Assembly (NCBI GenBank): GCA_019058425.1 | Contig: JAHPYZ010000005.1 | Coordinates: forward strand, 1-64,000 | Origin: Promethearchaeota archaeon | Lineage (GTDB): Archaea; Asgardarchaeota; Lokiarchaeia; Sigyniarchaeales; SOKP01 | Reading direction: 5' to 3' | DNA length: 64,000 nucleotides | In this document: one piece after another, positions 17,352 to 26,820 of the stretch | Layout of the letters: every line of letters starts with the position of its first letter | Numbering within the stretch: the first letter of the stretch is position 1 | The notes under the pieces: model-generated | Told to the model about the DNA's origin: nothing | The model's database searches: none | Seen by the model: the letters and a program-made list of their open reading frames with translations, nothing else | Position numbers and translations under genes: made by a program

Positions 17352-19592
17352 ATGCAAAATCAAGAAAAAAATACAAATGAAAAAGATATTAAGATTATTC
17401 GCACAACATCTACTTTCGATTGCGGAGGAAGATGCCCTCTTAAGATTCATATTAAAGATGGGAAGATTATTAGAGTAGAGGGCGATGATTATGAACAAAA
17501 GGATGAACAACTTCGAACATGCTTAAGATGCAGAGCTCTTAGACAATATGTATATCATCCAAAGCGTTTAAAATATCCATTAAAGAGAGACGGTCCAAAA
17601 GGATCTGGTAAATTTAAACGTATTTCATGGGATGAAGCATTAATTGAACTTGCCGAAAAACTTAAAGAAGTTAAAGAGAAGTATGGAAATTCAAGCATTT
17701 TTTTGGTCACTGGTGGAGCTTATCAAGGAGCTTACCATGATGGGATGTTTGCGATGATGAGACTATTGACTCAATTTGGGGGATATTCCACTCATTATGG
17801 TAACGTCTCTTCTGAAGGAGCAGTTTATGCAACCCAGACTCAATACACTTCCCCTTTTATTGGACATAGTCGTATTGATTTATTAAATTCTAAATTGATC
17901 ATCATGTGGGGTTGGGATCCTGCTAGAATGATCTCTGGTTCCGACACAATATTTAATTTAATTAAAGCCAAAGAAAGGGGGATAAAAATAATTTGCATTG
18001 ACCCTAGATATACAGATTCTGCAGTAGTATTAGCAGATCAATGGATCCCAATTATACCTGGAACTGATACTGCAATGATGATTGCAATGGCTTACGTTAT
18101 GATCGATGAAGGTCTTTATGATCGGGAATTTTTAGATAAATATACTATAGGATTTGAGAAATTCAAAGATTATGTCATGGGTAAAGAGGATGGAATACTT
18201 AAAACACCTGAATGGGCAGAGAAAATTACTTCTGTACCAACAGAAACAATTTCTAATCTTGCTCGTGAGTATGCGACAACAAAACCAGCTGCATTAATGG
18301 ATTGTCAAGGTCCTGCTCGAAGTGCTGTAGGAGAACTGTATAATAGATGTGCTATGACATTAACAGCAATGACCGGAAATGTAGGTAAACATGGAGGAAG
18401 TGCAGCTGGAGGATTAATGGGAATTCCTTATGGTCATATGTTTTTTGCTTCTAGGATACCTCCTCCCTATAGAAATCCAGTTGAAACGGGATTGAAGTCT
18501 GTTAGAGGTTCTTTAGATTTACAACTTAGATTTCAAGCAAGATGCCATACAAATAAAATATTTGATGCAATATTAAAAGGTAAAGAGGGTGGATATCCTT
18601 TTGATGTGAAATTTGCATGGTTTGTAAACAATAACTTTTTAAACCAACTAGGAAATGCCAATAAATCTGCGGAAGCGTTAAAAAAGCTTGAATACATGGT
18701 CATAGCTGATTTATGGCTTACACCGACTGCAAGATATGCAGATATAATTCTTCCAGTAACAAGTATTGCAGAAAAAAGCGATTTAGTAAGACCATGGCCT
18801 TCCGGTCCCTATTTTGTATGCGCAAATCAGGTAATTGACCCTATTGGAGAGTGTAAGTCTGATTTAAAAATTGCAGAAGATTTAGCAGACAAGCTTGGAC
18901 TAAAAGAATTTCAAAAATACCCGGATGAGAATAAAGCTTTAAAATTTTTAATTAAATTACGAGAAGATACTAGTAAAAATATAAGAGATATTAATAAATT
19001 TAGACAAGAAGGAATTCATCGGCTTAAACTCGAAGAACCTTATGTTGCATTTAAAGATCAGATTGAGGATATTGAGAATAAACCATTTAATACTCCATCA
19101 GGCAAGATTGAGATATTTTCTCAAAGAATTGCAGATTTAAACGATCCTGAAAATCCTCCTATTCCTAAATATATGGAAAGATGGGAAGGGCGTTATGATC
19201 CTTTAAGTAAAAAATACCCATTACAATTAATATCACCACATCCTAAGAATAGGGTTCATTCAGAATTATATTTAGTCGAATGGCTTAAAGAGGTTGAACC
19301 TCACTTAGCATGGATTAATCCTATTGACGCTGAGGAAAGAGGAATAAAGGATGGAGATGAAATTCTCGTGTTTAATGATAGAGGAAAACTAACAATAAAG
19401 GCATGGCTAACAGAAAGAATAATTCCGGGAGTCATTTGTATTTTTGAAGGAACGTGGTATAATCCAGACGAAAATGGAATCGATCGAGGAGGATGTGTTA
19501 ATACTTTGACAAAAGATGCATATTCTCCTGGTGGTGCATCTGCTTTGAATTCATGTTTAGTAGAAGTTAATAAATTAATAGGAGGAATTTAA
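17352..19592 (+). CDS. DmsA-like molybdopterin oxidoreductase large subunit
   Basis: Complete 746-residue DMSO-reductase-family subunit. The N-terminal cluster motif is unusual: STFDCGGRCPLKIHIKDG has two closely spaced cysteines where the paralogue at 11368-13662 has CCHDCGGRC; a further Cys-rich stretch LRTCLRCRALRQYVYHPKRLKYP follows. So the FS0 cluster may have an altered ligand set. HYGNVSSEGAVY contains the probable Ser Mo ligand, and the C-terminus GTWYNPDENGIDRGGCVNTLT follows the DmsA pattern. No Tat signal, so cytosolic. ATG at 17352 is preferred over the adjacent TTG. The end of the gene contains GGAGGA, which serves as ribosome site for the next gene, one base downstream. Confidence 0.93.
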   Translation: MQNQEKNTNEKDIKIIRTTSTFDCGGRCPLKIHIKDGKIIRVEGDDYEQKDEQLRTCLRCRALRQYVYHPKRLKYPLKRDGPKGSGKFKRISWDEALIELAEKLKEVKEKYGNSSIFLVTGGAYQGAYHDGMFAMMRLLTQFGGYSTHYGNVSSEGAVYATQTQYTSPFIGHSRIDLLNSKLIIMWGWDPARMISGSDTIFNLIKAKERGIKIICIDPRYTDSAVVLADQWIPIIPGTDTAMMIAMAYVMIDEGLYDREFLDKYTIGFEKFKDYVMGKEDGILKTPEWAEKITSVPTETISNLAREYATTKPAALMDCQGPARSAVGELYNRCAMTLTAMTGNVGKHGGSAAGGLMGIPYGHMFFASRIPPPYRNPVETGLKSVRGSLDLQLRFQARCHTNKIFDAILKGKEGGYPFDVKFAWFVNNNFLNQLGNANKSAEALKKLEYMVIADLWLTPTARYADIILPVTSIAEKSDLVRPWPSGPYFVCANQVIDPIGECKSDLKIAEDLADKLGLKEFQKYPDENKALKFLIKLREDTSKNIRDINKFRQEGIHRLKLEEPYVAFKDQIEDIENKPFNTPSGKIEIFSQRIADLNDPENPPIPKYMERWEGRYDPLSKKYPLQLISPHPKNRVHSELYLVEWLKEVEPHLAWINPIDAEERGIKDGDEILVFNDRGKLTIKAWLTERIIPGVICIFEGTWYNPDENGIDRGGCVNTLTKDAYSPGGASALNSCLVEVNKLIGGI

Positions 19593-19593
19593 T

Positions 19594-20151
19594 ATGCAAG
19601 TTGGGTTTTACTTTGATCAAACACGATGCATTGGATGTTCTGCGTGTGCTGTAGCTTGTAAAGATTGGAATGATATTCCAGCTGGTCCAGAAAAATGGAT
19701 GAAAATTCACTATAATGAGAGAGGAAAATTCCCAAATGTTTTTGTTAGTTATATGATAAATCCATGCTTTCATTGTGAAGATCCCGTTTGCATCCCTGTT
19801 TGCCCTGCTAATGCGATAATAAAAAGAGAAGAAGATGGTATTGTAATTGTTGATAGCGATAAATGTTTAGGTAATGTAGAATGTGATTCAAAGTGCTTAA
19901 AAGCATGCCCTTATGATGCCCCCCAATTTAGAGCTCAAAAAGGTGCAAAAATGCGTAAATGCAATTTTTGCATAGATAAATATAGAGAGGGCAAATTACC
20001 TGTATGTGTTGAAACTTGTCGTACAAGGGCTTTAGATGCTGGTAAATTAGAAGATTTAGAATACAAATATGGTAAAACCAAAATAGCCGATAACTTCATC
20101 TATTCTCAGAGAACTAAACCCGCCATTATATTTAAGTCGAAAACTAATTAG
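19594..20151 (+). CDS. DmsB-like 4Fe-4S electron-transfer subunit
   Basis: Iron-sulfur partner of the preceding molybdopterin subunit. Cysteine groups are CIGCSACAVAC, CFHCEDPVCIPVCP, CLGNVECDSKCLKACP and CNFCIDKYREG, plus CVETC. GGAGG is eight bases before the ATG, inside the upstream gene, so expression is coupled. Of 185 residues, no membrane segment is present. Compared with bacterial DmsAB, the quinol-oxidising DmsC anchor gene is missing here as in the other two pairs, so the enzyme probably exchanges electrons with soluble carriers. Confidence 0.92.
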   Translation: MQVGFYFDQTRCIGCSACAVACKDWNDIPAGPEKWMKIHYNERGKFPNVFVSYMINPCFHCEDPVCIPVCPANAIIKREEDGIVIVDSDKCLGNVECDSKCLKACPYDAPQFRAQKGAKMRKCNFCIDKYREGKLPVCVETCRTRALDAGKLEDLEYKYGKTKIADNFIYSQRTKPAIIFKSKTN

Positions 20152-20313
20152 AATTTGTACTAATTTAAACAAAAAACATTCTTCTTTCTTATTTTAAGTA
20201 GTTTGCCTTAAAATCAAATAATTCATTTAATTAATTTTAATTTTAGAGTACAAATTTAGAAATAAAAAATGAAAATTTAAGAAAGAAAATAGGTATAATT
20301 CAGGTAATTCTCA

Positions 20314-21867
20314 TTAATTCTTAGAAACTGTTTTATCTATATCTTGTGCTATCAATTTAGTGGAATTATTTTCCCTAAATTTCAACCGACTTTTATTCAA
20401 GTTATCATCAATTCCAGCTATCTTTTTGACCATCGTTTTTCGAGCTTCAATATCATACTGAGTTGTAATAGCTATTTCTTCCATAACAGGACTTCCTCCT
20501 CCATGATAACTTCCGAAAAGATGGATTCCACCTGTCGCAGAACACAAAACATCACCTACATAACGCCAGAATTGTGCAGCATTTTCAGGTGCAATCTTTG
20601 GATTTCTAGTAATATATTTATAAAGCTGATCCTTGAGTTTTGGATTCATAAAATCCTTCTCATGAGGGAAAGTTGCTGGAATACCTCCACAAATATCAAC
20701 TATTATCTCAGCTTCTCGGAATACACTTTCTCCTGATATACATCTGCCAACATTACAATAAATTGAATTTGGGATATAACTTCCTGGTCCGTAAGGAATA
20801 AGTCCTATCCCAGGCATATAAACCTCTGATTTCCCTAAATCAGAAGCAGTGTAACCGGCTGCATAACCAAGTTCTGTTACAAGGATTAATTCTGCTAATT
20901 TATGCCTAATATGTGAAGCCCTTGCAATGTTATTGTATTCTGCAGCTAGTGCAGCAGTTCCAACTGTTATATCTCCAATCGCAGGTTTACACCCAGAGTA
21001 ACTATGACGGTGAAAGAGACCAAAAAGTAGAGCAAGTGCTCCTCCATGCTGATACTCACCACATAAAAAGACTCTTTCCCAAGGTACAAAGACATCATCA
21101 AAAATTATGTAAGAATCCGTAGCACCTGGTTGAAAACCACGCGGAAAGTGTTCTCTCTTTCGAAGATTGTGAATAGTAACCACTTGAGTTACACCTTCAT
21201 AATCCCCAGGTACAGCGAATGCAACTGCATAATCTTTATCTTCTGGTCTTAAAGCTCTTGTTGGGATGACTAATAATTCGTCAGAAACAGAAGCTTCTGA
21301 AATGTGTAATTTACAGCCACTTACTATAATTCCATCTTTTTTTTTTTCCACAACATGAACATACATGTCAGGATCTGCTTGATCAGCAGGACGTTTAATT
21401 CGATCACCTTTCACGTCAGTTTGAGCCCCAGCCGCTACTAAATCTTCTTGTTGAAATCTTAACAACCATTTTTTAAAATTTTCATGATAATGCGATTCCC
21501 CACTATTTATTTTGTCAGCTTCATATGAAACGTTGTATATTGCATTGGCTGCATCGCAACCCATGCATCTCTGAATACATCCACCAGTTTTTTGACATAA
21601 TTTCCTAGTCATATCCTGCTTTTTATGAAGATCATCGTTACTATGATGAATGTGTGTAAATCTATTAATAATCTCACCTGTAAGATGAGATTTAACTTGT
21701 ATTAAATCTTTGAATTCGGGATCATCAAAAGCATCAAATGTTAATCCAATTGTATTTAAACAATCCATCTGAAGTTCGTCTAATCTATCAATTTCTTTTC
21801 CATCATAATAGAGATTTGGCTTCATTCTACCTAAATCTTTCATATACTGCTCTTTTGTTCGAACCAT
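20314..21867 (-). CDS. abfD: 4-hydroxybutyryl-CoA dehydratase / vinylacetyl-CoA isomerase
   Basis: A 4Fe-4S/FAD enzyme that dehydrates 4-hydroxybutyryl-CoA to crotonyl-CoA by a radical mechanism. The cluster ligands known from the Clostridium aminobutyricum enzyme can be placed: GGCIQRCMGCDAAN supplies the Cys-x3-Cys pair (Cys99/Cys103 in that enzyme), and FHRHSYSGCKPAIGD supplies the His and Cys seven apart (His292/Cys299), with the active-site Tyr in between. Length 517 is close to the family norm of about 490, with a slightly extended C-terminus. ATG start, preceded by a long AT-rich stretch with TATATA elements around 21905-21920. In anaerobes this enzyme serves 4-aminobutyrate/succinate fermentation; in some archaea it serves the hydroxypropionate-hydroxybutyrate and dicarboxylate-hydroxybutyrate carbon-fixation cycles. 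The other island genes complete the route from crotonyl-CoA to acetyl-CoA. Confidence 0.93.
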   Translation of the reverse strand: MVRTKEQYMKDLGRMKPNLYYDGKEIDRLDELQMDCLNTIGLTFDAFDDPEFKDLIQVKSHLTGEIINRFTHIHHSNDDLHKKQDMTRKLCQKTGGCIQRCMGCDAANAIYNVSYEADKINSGESHYHENFKKWLLRFQQEDLVAAGAQTDVKGDRIKRPADQADPDMYVHVVEKKKDGIIVSGCKLHISEASVSDELLVIPTRALRPEDKDYAVAFAVPGDYEGVTQVVTIHNLRKREHFPRGFQPGATDSYIIFDDVFVPWERVFLCGEYQHGGALALLFGLFHRHSYSGCKPAIGDITVGTAALAAEYNNIARASHIRHKLAELILVTELGYAAGYTASDLGKSEVYMPGIGLIPYGPGSYIPNSIYCNVGRCISGESVFREAEIIVDICGGIPATFPHEKDFMNPKLKDQLYKYITRNPKIAPENAAQFWRYVGDVLCSATGGIHLFGSYHGGGSPVMEEIAITTQYDIEARKTMVKKIAGIDDNLNKSRLKFRENNSTKLIAQDIDKTVSKN

Positions 21868-22059
21868 TTCTTATCACTCTTTAAAGATGAATATTTAAGT
21901 TTAATTATATATGTATATTTATGTGCTTTTAATTTTAATAAATTTCTATTTATAATTGTTTGGATAGAATTTAAATAGCATATACTAAAGTTTTTTCAAC
22001 TTCCAGATACTCTTCCTTATCTTATGAACATTGTCGTAATAAATATTTTAGATCTTATG

Positions 22060-23181
22060 CTACTGTAGGTTAATTTTAATTAAGTTTTGGGCTTTTTCTT
22101 CTACTATTTTTACTCCTACATTTGCAATTCTTCTTGAAAGTTCGGATATATTCCATGTCTCATAACCTTTCACATATGTGGAAAATGTATCTTGTAAGGG
22201 ATCTTTCCATTTTGAAGGGATTTTATCAGCACCAAGTTGAGCTCCAATAATAGCACCAATATTTCCACAGTTACAATCTGTATCATATCCCATCATCGCA
22301 GCAATACAAATAGATTTTCCAAATGGATCATGTTTATCTAGGGCACCATATAGAAGAGCTAATATAATTATTCCGATATTTGGTAATACATGCACTGCTC
22401 CTAGACGGGTGTTCAATAGTATTCTTCTTTCTATTGGAAAAACTGAAGAAGCATTAAGTACTTTTTCTACCATCTCTTTAATCCAAACATTTTTTATTAA
22501 ATATTTCCTGGCAGCTCTAAAATCGTTTGGATTTTGATCATAAATATTAATGGCTTTTATAACCATCTGGGAGTACAGACTCTCTTTTTCTGAAGGAAGA
22601 TATTGAAGAGCCATCTCAATATTTTTTCTAATATCATTTTCAAAAAATGATTGAGATATTATAACTGCTATATACACCTCTCCTTCAACACCAACTCCAG
22701 CATGAGAGATTGAGCCATCTATTTCAGCATATTTCTTAGCTAGATTTGGACAACCTGGAGTGATCAATCCCCAAATATCAGCTCTCATTTGAGCACCTAT
22801 AAAATCAAAATAGAAATTATTCAAAATTCCAGATTGAGGTGGTTGAATTTTAGCTTTAAGATTATTTAACGCTATCTTTTCTGCTGTAAATACATAATCT
22901 TCTCTATTAAGAAGATTTACCCATTCATGAGCAATTTCTTTAGCTGTAATGTCAACACCGTATTTTTCTAATGCAATCAAAGCAATAATCTCATACATTT
23001 CATCATCGTTAACATGATCAAGATCTATTGCTTCTGGATAATTTGTAATTTTACCATATATACTTTTAATGTCCTCATAAGATTTCAATTCAACAGGGAT
23101 ACCTATGAAATCTCCAACAACACGACCTATCCATGAACCTAAAACTTTATTATAATAATTTTTATAACCAATTTCTTTCAT
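22060..23181 (-). CDS. ADP-ribosylglycohydrolase family protein
   Basis: A DraG/ARH-type helical hydrolase that removes ADP-ribose from proteins or nucleosides. Metal-binding motifs are visible at both ends: LDHVNDDEMYEIIALIALE near residue 60 and GYDTDCNCGNIGAIIGAQLGA near residue 300, the latter being the diagnostic motif with the DxD pair. Length 373 is within the family range. It stands alone between the dehydratase (minus strand, downstream) and a divergent flavoprotein gene; no ADP-ribosyltransferase is adjacent, so its substrate is open. ATG start. Confidence 0.88.
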   Translation of the reverse strand: MKEIGYKNYYNKVLGSWIGRVVGDFIGIPVELKSYEDIKSIYGKITNYPEAIDLDHVNDDEMYEIIALIALEKYGVDITAKEIAHEWVNLLNREDYVFTAEKIALNNLKAKIQPPQSGILNNFYFDFIGAQMRADIWGLITPGCPNLAKKYAEIDGSISHAGVGVEGEVYIAVIISQSFFENDIRKNIEMALQYLPSEKESLYSQMVIKAINIYDQNPNDFRAARKYLIKNVWIKEMVEKVLNASSVFPIERRILLNTRLGAVHVLPNIGIIILALLYGALDKHDPFGKSICIAAMMGYDTDCNCGNIGAIIGAQLGADKIPSKWKDPLQDTFSTYVKGYETWNISELSRRIANVGVKIVEEKAQNLIKINLQ

Positions 23182-23317
23182 TTTTGAATAAAACCAAATA
23201 ATTAATTGAAAATAAAATAATAAATGAAATATGTATATTTAATAAATAGTTCTTAATTAAATAATAATAGAAAAATACTAAGTAATAAAATTACTGAATA
23301 TAAAAAGAGTGAAATAT

Positions 23318-24370
23318 ATGGTTTTAGAGACAAACATAACCAAAATGCTTGGAATTAGGCATCCTATTGTTGCTGCCCCTATGGGTCCGTTCTATACAAC
23401 TGAATTGACTATAGCTGTATCAGAAGCTGGAGGACTAGGTGTGCTAAGTCATAGTGCCCTATTGAGTGATTATATGAATGGTAAGAATCCAGTAAATATA
23501 ATGAAGGAAAATATGCTTAAAGTTGTAGAACATACTGATAAACCATTTGGTTTTAATATAAGAACTTCTCGAAGAGAAACATTTGCACCTCAGTTTGTCA
23601 AAGATATACCTGAGTTTATAATGTCAAATCCAAAGATAAAAGAACAGTGTGTATACGCTATTACTAGTGCGGGATCTTCAAAAACATTACCACAATCAAA
23701 ATCATTCCAAAAATTAAAGGATAGTGGTTCAAATATTAAACATTTTCATGTAGCACCTGCATTATGGCTTGCAGATAAATGTGTTGCATCCAATGTTGAT
23801 GGATTGGTGGTAACTGGTGGTGAAGGTGGAGGACATCAATCTTTTGAGAAAGTGAGTACTTTAGTTCTGCTTCAACAAGTAATGGAAAAATATCCTGATT
23901 TTCCAGTAATTGCATGTGGAGGCTTTGCTACTGGTGAAGGACTTGCAGCTGCTCTATCGATGGGAGTTGGAGCTGTCGCGATGGGTTCCAGATTTATTGC
24001 TTCTAAAGAAAGTGAATTTCACGAAACATACAAAGGAATTGTACCTACCGCAAAAGCTCAAGATACAGTATTAGTCACTGGGGCATTAGGACCAATTAGA
24101 CTCTGGAAGAATGAATACTCTTTACATCATGGGCTTGTAGCTGATAAAGAAGAAAAAATAGCTGAAGAAGCACAAATGACCCAGGAAGATATTCTAGCAG
24201 AAGGAAAAGCCTATGAAGACGCATATACGGGGGATATTAATTCAGGAGCTGTTCTATTAGGTCAGAGCATAGGAGTTATTAGAAGTTTAGAATCGGTAAA
24301 TAAAATTATTGAAGATATTGTCCAAGATGCAGAAAATCGCTTAAAAACTGCTTTCAACTATATTAAATAA
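23318..24370 (+). CDS. nitronate monooxygenase / FabK-like FMN flavoprotein (second copy)
   Basis: Close paralogue of the gene at 15176-16207, sharing ETNITKM, TSAGSSK, KHFHVAPALWLA, GGGHQSFEKVSTLVLLQQV and the FMN phosphate-binding CGGFATGEGLAAALSMG. The fold is the FMN TIM barrel with helical cap. ATG at 23318 is chosen over GTG 23309 because it reproduces the N-terminus of the paralogue (MVLETNITKM against MIETNITKM). Two copies around an acyl-CoA island suggest a role in enoyl-thioester redox chemistry, but classical nitronate oxidation is not excluded. Confidence 0.85.
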   Translation: MVLETNITKMLGIRHPIVAAPMGPFYTTELTIAVSEAGGLGVLSHSALLSDYMNGKNPVNIMKENMLKVVEHTDKPFGFNIRTSRRETFAPQFVKDIPEFIMSNPKIKEQCVYAITSAGSSKTLPQSKSFQKLKDSGSNIKHFHVAPALWLADKCVASNVDGLVVTGGEGGGHQSFEKVSTLVLLQQVMEKYPDFPVIACGGFATGEGLAAALSMGVGAVAMGSRFIASKESEFHETYKGIVPTAKAQDTVLVTGALGPIRLWKNEYSLHHGLVADKEEKIAEEAQMTQEDILAEGKAYEDAYTGDINSGAVLLGQSIGVIRSLESVNKIIEDIVQDAENRLKTAFNYIK

Positions 24371-24497
24371 ACATCAAAAAACATTTCTTATTTCTTTATT
24401 CTTTTATAAATTTCAACCAATAATTTAAGATGTTTATGAATATTATTAATAAATATTATATCTAGTTTAATTTGAATTGGCATTAAATATCGTTTAA

Positions 24498-25571
24498 TTG
24501 GTGAACAACATAAAACCACTTCATAAATTTAAGACTTTTAAATATGATGCTGCACCCTTCTTCTTCTATATCGAAATTATTCCTCCTGATCTTTCCAATA
24601 TCAAACATAAACATCACAGAAATCTATTGGAAACGATAAACTCAAATCCCATTATGCCGTTGCCTATGAGAGTTGATCGTGTTTTTAATGGAGAAAAATC
24701 ACTTTTAATTCGACCTAGGGAACCAATCACCTTCTCACTTATGGATAATCTTACAGCAACTATAAATCCAACTTCTTTTCTCCAATATGGATTCAAAACA
24801 CTTTTATATTTTACAGAGATTCGAGGGTATGAAACCTTTTTTCTATCACTTACTCCCGAAAAAGCACAAAAATGGTGGAATTCTACGAAATTTCTATATG
24901 CTAAATTATTTAGGCTTGAAGAAGACTTTTCAGCCTTTTTACGAGCCTATATTCATACCGTTTTAAAAGCAAAACTCAATGATGAAGATCTTTTAAGTGC
25001 TGCTACAGAATACTGTCAAATTGTTTCAGATATTTGTGATAAAAGATTAAAAGAAAACTCTATTCTAATTGAAACAAAGCATACAGAAGCAAATGTTAAA
25101 CTCTATAAAGAAAAAGTAGCAAAATATAGAAAAAAAGGGAAAAAAGTAGAGCAAGTTCAATATCATCCTGAACTGGTAGATATTGATGTTTTTGATCTCT
25201 CTGAAAGAGGTTTTGTAGAGTTTATTAAATATCAGAATTTAATGCTGAACGAATTAAAACCAATAGAAATAAAATACATTCCAATTCTTTTCTATGATGA
25301 TTTACTTGAATGTATGCTCCAAAATCTCAAATCCTTAAAGGAAGGGAATAACAATATATTAGATCCTTCCTTTCTATTAGATAAAAACATTATAATTTTG
25401 CAGGAATCCAATAAAGTAGAAAGTATTAATATTCAAAGTTATACTTGGTTTAATACTTTCGACAAAATTACATTAGACCCAATTTTGGAATCTATAAAGG
25501 CTACTAAACTTGAATTTTATAAATCTTTAGGTAGACTTAAGGAACAATTACCTAAATCTACTGATTCTTAG
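24498..25571 (+). CDS. protein of unknown function
   Basis: A 357-residue soluble protein that I do not recognise. It begins at TTG 24498 or GTG 24501. The N-terminal 130 residues look mixed alpha/beta (APFFFYIEIIPPDLSNIKHK, LPMRVDRVFNGEKSLLIRP). A basic helical stretch (KLYKEKVAKYRKKGKKVEQVQYHPELVDID) follows at about residue 215. The C-terminal part is helical and acidic. There are no cysteine clusters, signal peptide or membrane segment. It lies just upstream of carAB in the same direction but is separated from it by 112 bases with a hairpin, so it is probably its own transcript. Confidence 0.65.
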   Translation: MVNNIKPLHKFKTFKYDAAPFFFYIEIIPPDLSNIKHKHHRNLLETINSNPIMPLPMRVDRVFNGEKSLLIRPREPITFSLMDNLTATINPTSFLQYGFKTLLYFTEIRGYETFFLSLTPEKAQKWWNSTKFLYAKLFRLEEDFSAFLRAYIHTVLKAKLNDEDLLSAATEYCQIVSDICDKRLKENSILIETKHTEANVKLYKEKVAKYRKKGKKVEQVQYHPELVDIDVFDLSERGFVEFIKYQNLMLNELKPIEIKYIPILFYDDLLECMLQNLKSLKEGNNNILDPSFLLDKNIIILQESNKVESINIQSYTWFNTFDKITLDPILESIKATKLEFYKSLGRLKEQLPKSTDS

Positions 25572-25584
25572 GATACGTCTATTT

Positions 25585-25606
25585 CTAGTTCTCTTTATTT
25601 AACTAG
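25585..25606 (+). terminator. small hairpin after the unknown gene
   Basis: CTAGTT at 25585-25590 pairs with AACTAG at 25601-25606 around a ten-base pyrimidine-rich loop, 13 bases after the stop codon. A weak terminator or RNA-end structure. Confidence 0.3.
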
Positions 25607-25683
25607 TTAATAATTAATATTAAAAAATAGGATTAGCTATCTTTTTTTTAGAGAAATAAAAGAAAAACCTTACAAAAGAGTCA

Positions 25684-26820
25684 ATGCAGTATAAGAAAGA
25701 AAAGCCAGCTGTTTTAATGCTTCAAGATGGTCGGTTTTTTCAAGGGATTGGATTTGGAGCGACGAAAATTGTTACAGGTGAATTTGTTTTTAATACTATG
25801 ACTGGTGCGGGTTATCTTGAAACGCTAACAGATCCTTCATACTGGGGTCAAATTGTTGTCATGACTCACCCACTCATAGGTAATTACGGAGTTCCTCCAT
25901 GGGAAAAGGATAAATATGGTATTACTAAATATTTTGAGTCTACTTCTATTAAGGTTACAGGTTATGTTGTGAACGAGTGTTGTAAACATCCTAGTCATTA
26001 TCAAAGTGTTAAAACTCTTGATGCATTCTTAACTGAACAAGATGTTCCGGGAATTGAATGGATTGACACCAGGGCATTAACAACCATTTTACGTGAAGAG
26101 GGAGTCCAAGTAGGGGCGCTAGCTGTGTATGATTCTGGAGTAACTCCAGATATTGATGAATTGAAGCAAATCGCATTTAATACGAAAGATCCTAATCATC
26201 GTAATCTTGCAAGTGAGGTTTCAACTAAAGAGGTTATGATGTATAAATCATCAAATCCAACTGGTAAAGTTGTTTTATTAGATATGGGAGTTAAGTTAAA
26301 TATATTGCGTAATCTCGTCGAAAGGAATCTAGAAGTCATTGTTGTACCACATAATTTTTCATACGAGCAAATCATGTCTTATAATCCAGATGGTGTTTTT
26401 ATATCGAATGGTCCAGGTGATCCAGCATTATGCAAAAGCGCAATCGAGGTGAGTAGAAATCTTATTGAACATAGCATCCCTACTATGGGTATTTGTCTAG
26501 GAAATCAAATTTTAGCATTGGGCGCGGGAGGATCTTCTTATAAACTTAAATATGGTCATCGGGGTGGTAATAAAACTGTTGTTAGCCAATTACAAAAATG
26601 CTATATCACCTCTCAAAATCATGGTTTTTGTGTAAAAGACTTTGAGAAAGGTGGTTTTAAGGAAATTTTAAGAAATATAGATGATGGTTCAAATGAAGGT
26701 ATTGAACATAAATCTAAACCGCTTTTTGCTGTTCAATTTCATCCAGAAGCTTGTCCAGGACCTCTAGACTCATTATATTTATTTGATAAATTCATAGAAA
26801 ATATGGGGTTGAATCCCTAG
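25684..26820 (+). CDS. carA: carbamoyl-phosphate synthase small (glutaminase) subunit
   Basis: Provides ammonia from glutamine for carbamoyl phosphate synthesis (arginine and pyrimidine pathways). The N-terminal CPSase small-subunit domain shows VLMLQDGRFFQGIGFG, FNTMTGAGYLETLTDPSYWGQIV and DTRALTTILREEG. The C-terminal class I amidotransferase domain has NGPGDP, the nucleophilic Cys in TMGICLGNQILALGAGG and the His/Glu pair in VQFHPEACPGP. Length 378 is standard. The stop TAG overlaps the GTG start of carB by one base, so the two are translationally coupled. Gln in GICLGNQ is the usual residue for a functional glutaminase. Confidence 0.97.
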   Translation: MQYKKEKPAVLMLQDGRFFQGIGFGATKIVTGEFVFNTMTGAGYLETLTDPSYWGQIVVMTHPLIGNYGVPPWEKDKYGITKYFESTSIKVTGYVVNECCKHPSHYQSVKTLDAFLTEQDVPGIEWIDTRALTTILREEGVQVGALAVYDSGVTPDIDELKQIAFNTKDPNHRNLASEVSTKEVMMYKSSNPTGKVVLLDMGVKLNILRNLVERNLEVIVVPHNFSYEQIMSYNPDGVFISNGPGDPALCKSAIEVSRNLIEHSIPTMGICLGNQILALGAGGSSYKLKYGHRGGNKTVVSQLQKCYITSQNHGFCVKDFEKGGFKEILRNIDDGSNEGIEHKSKPLFAVQFHPEACPGPLDSLYLFDKFIENMGLNP

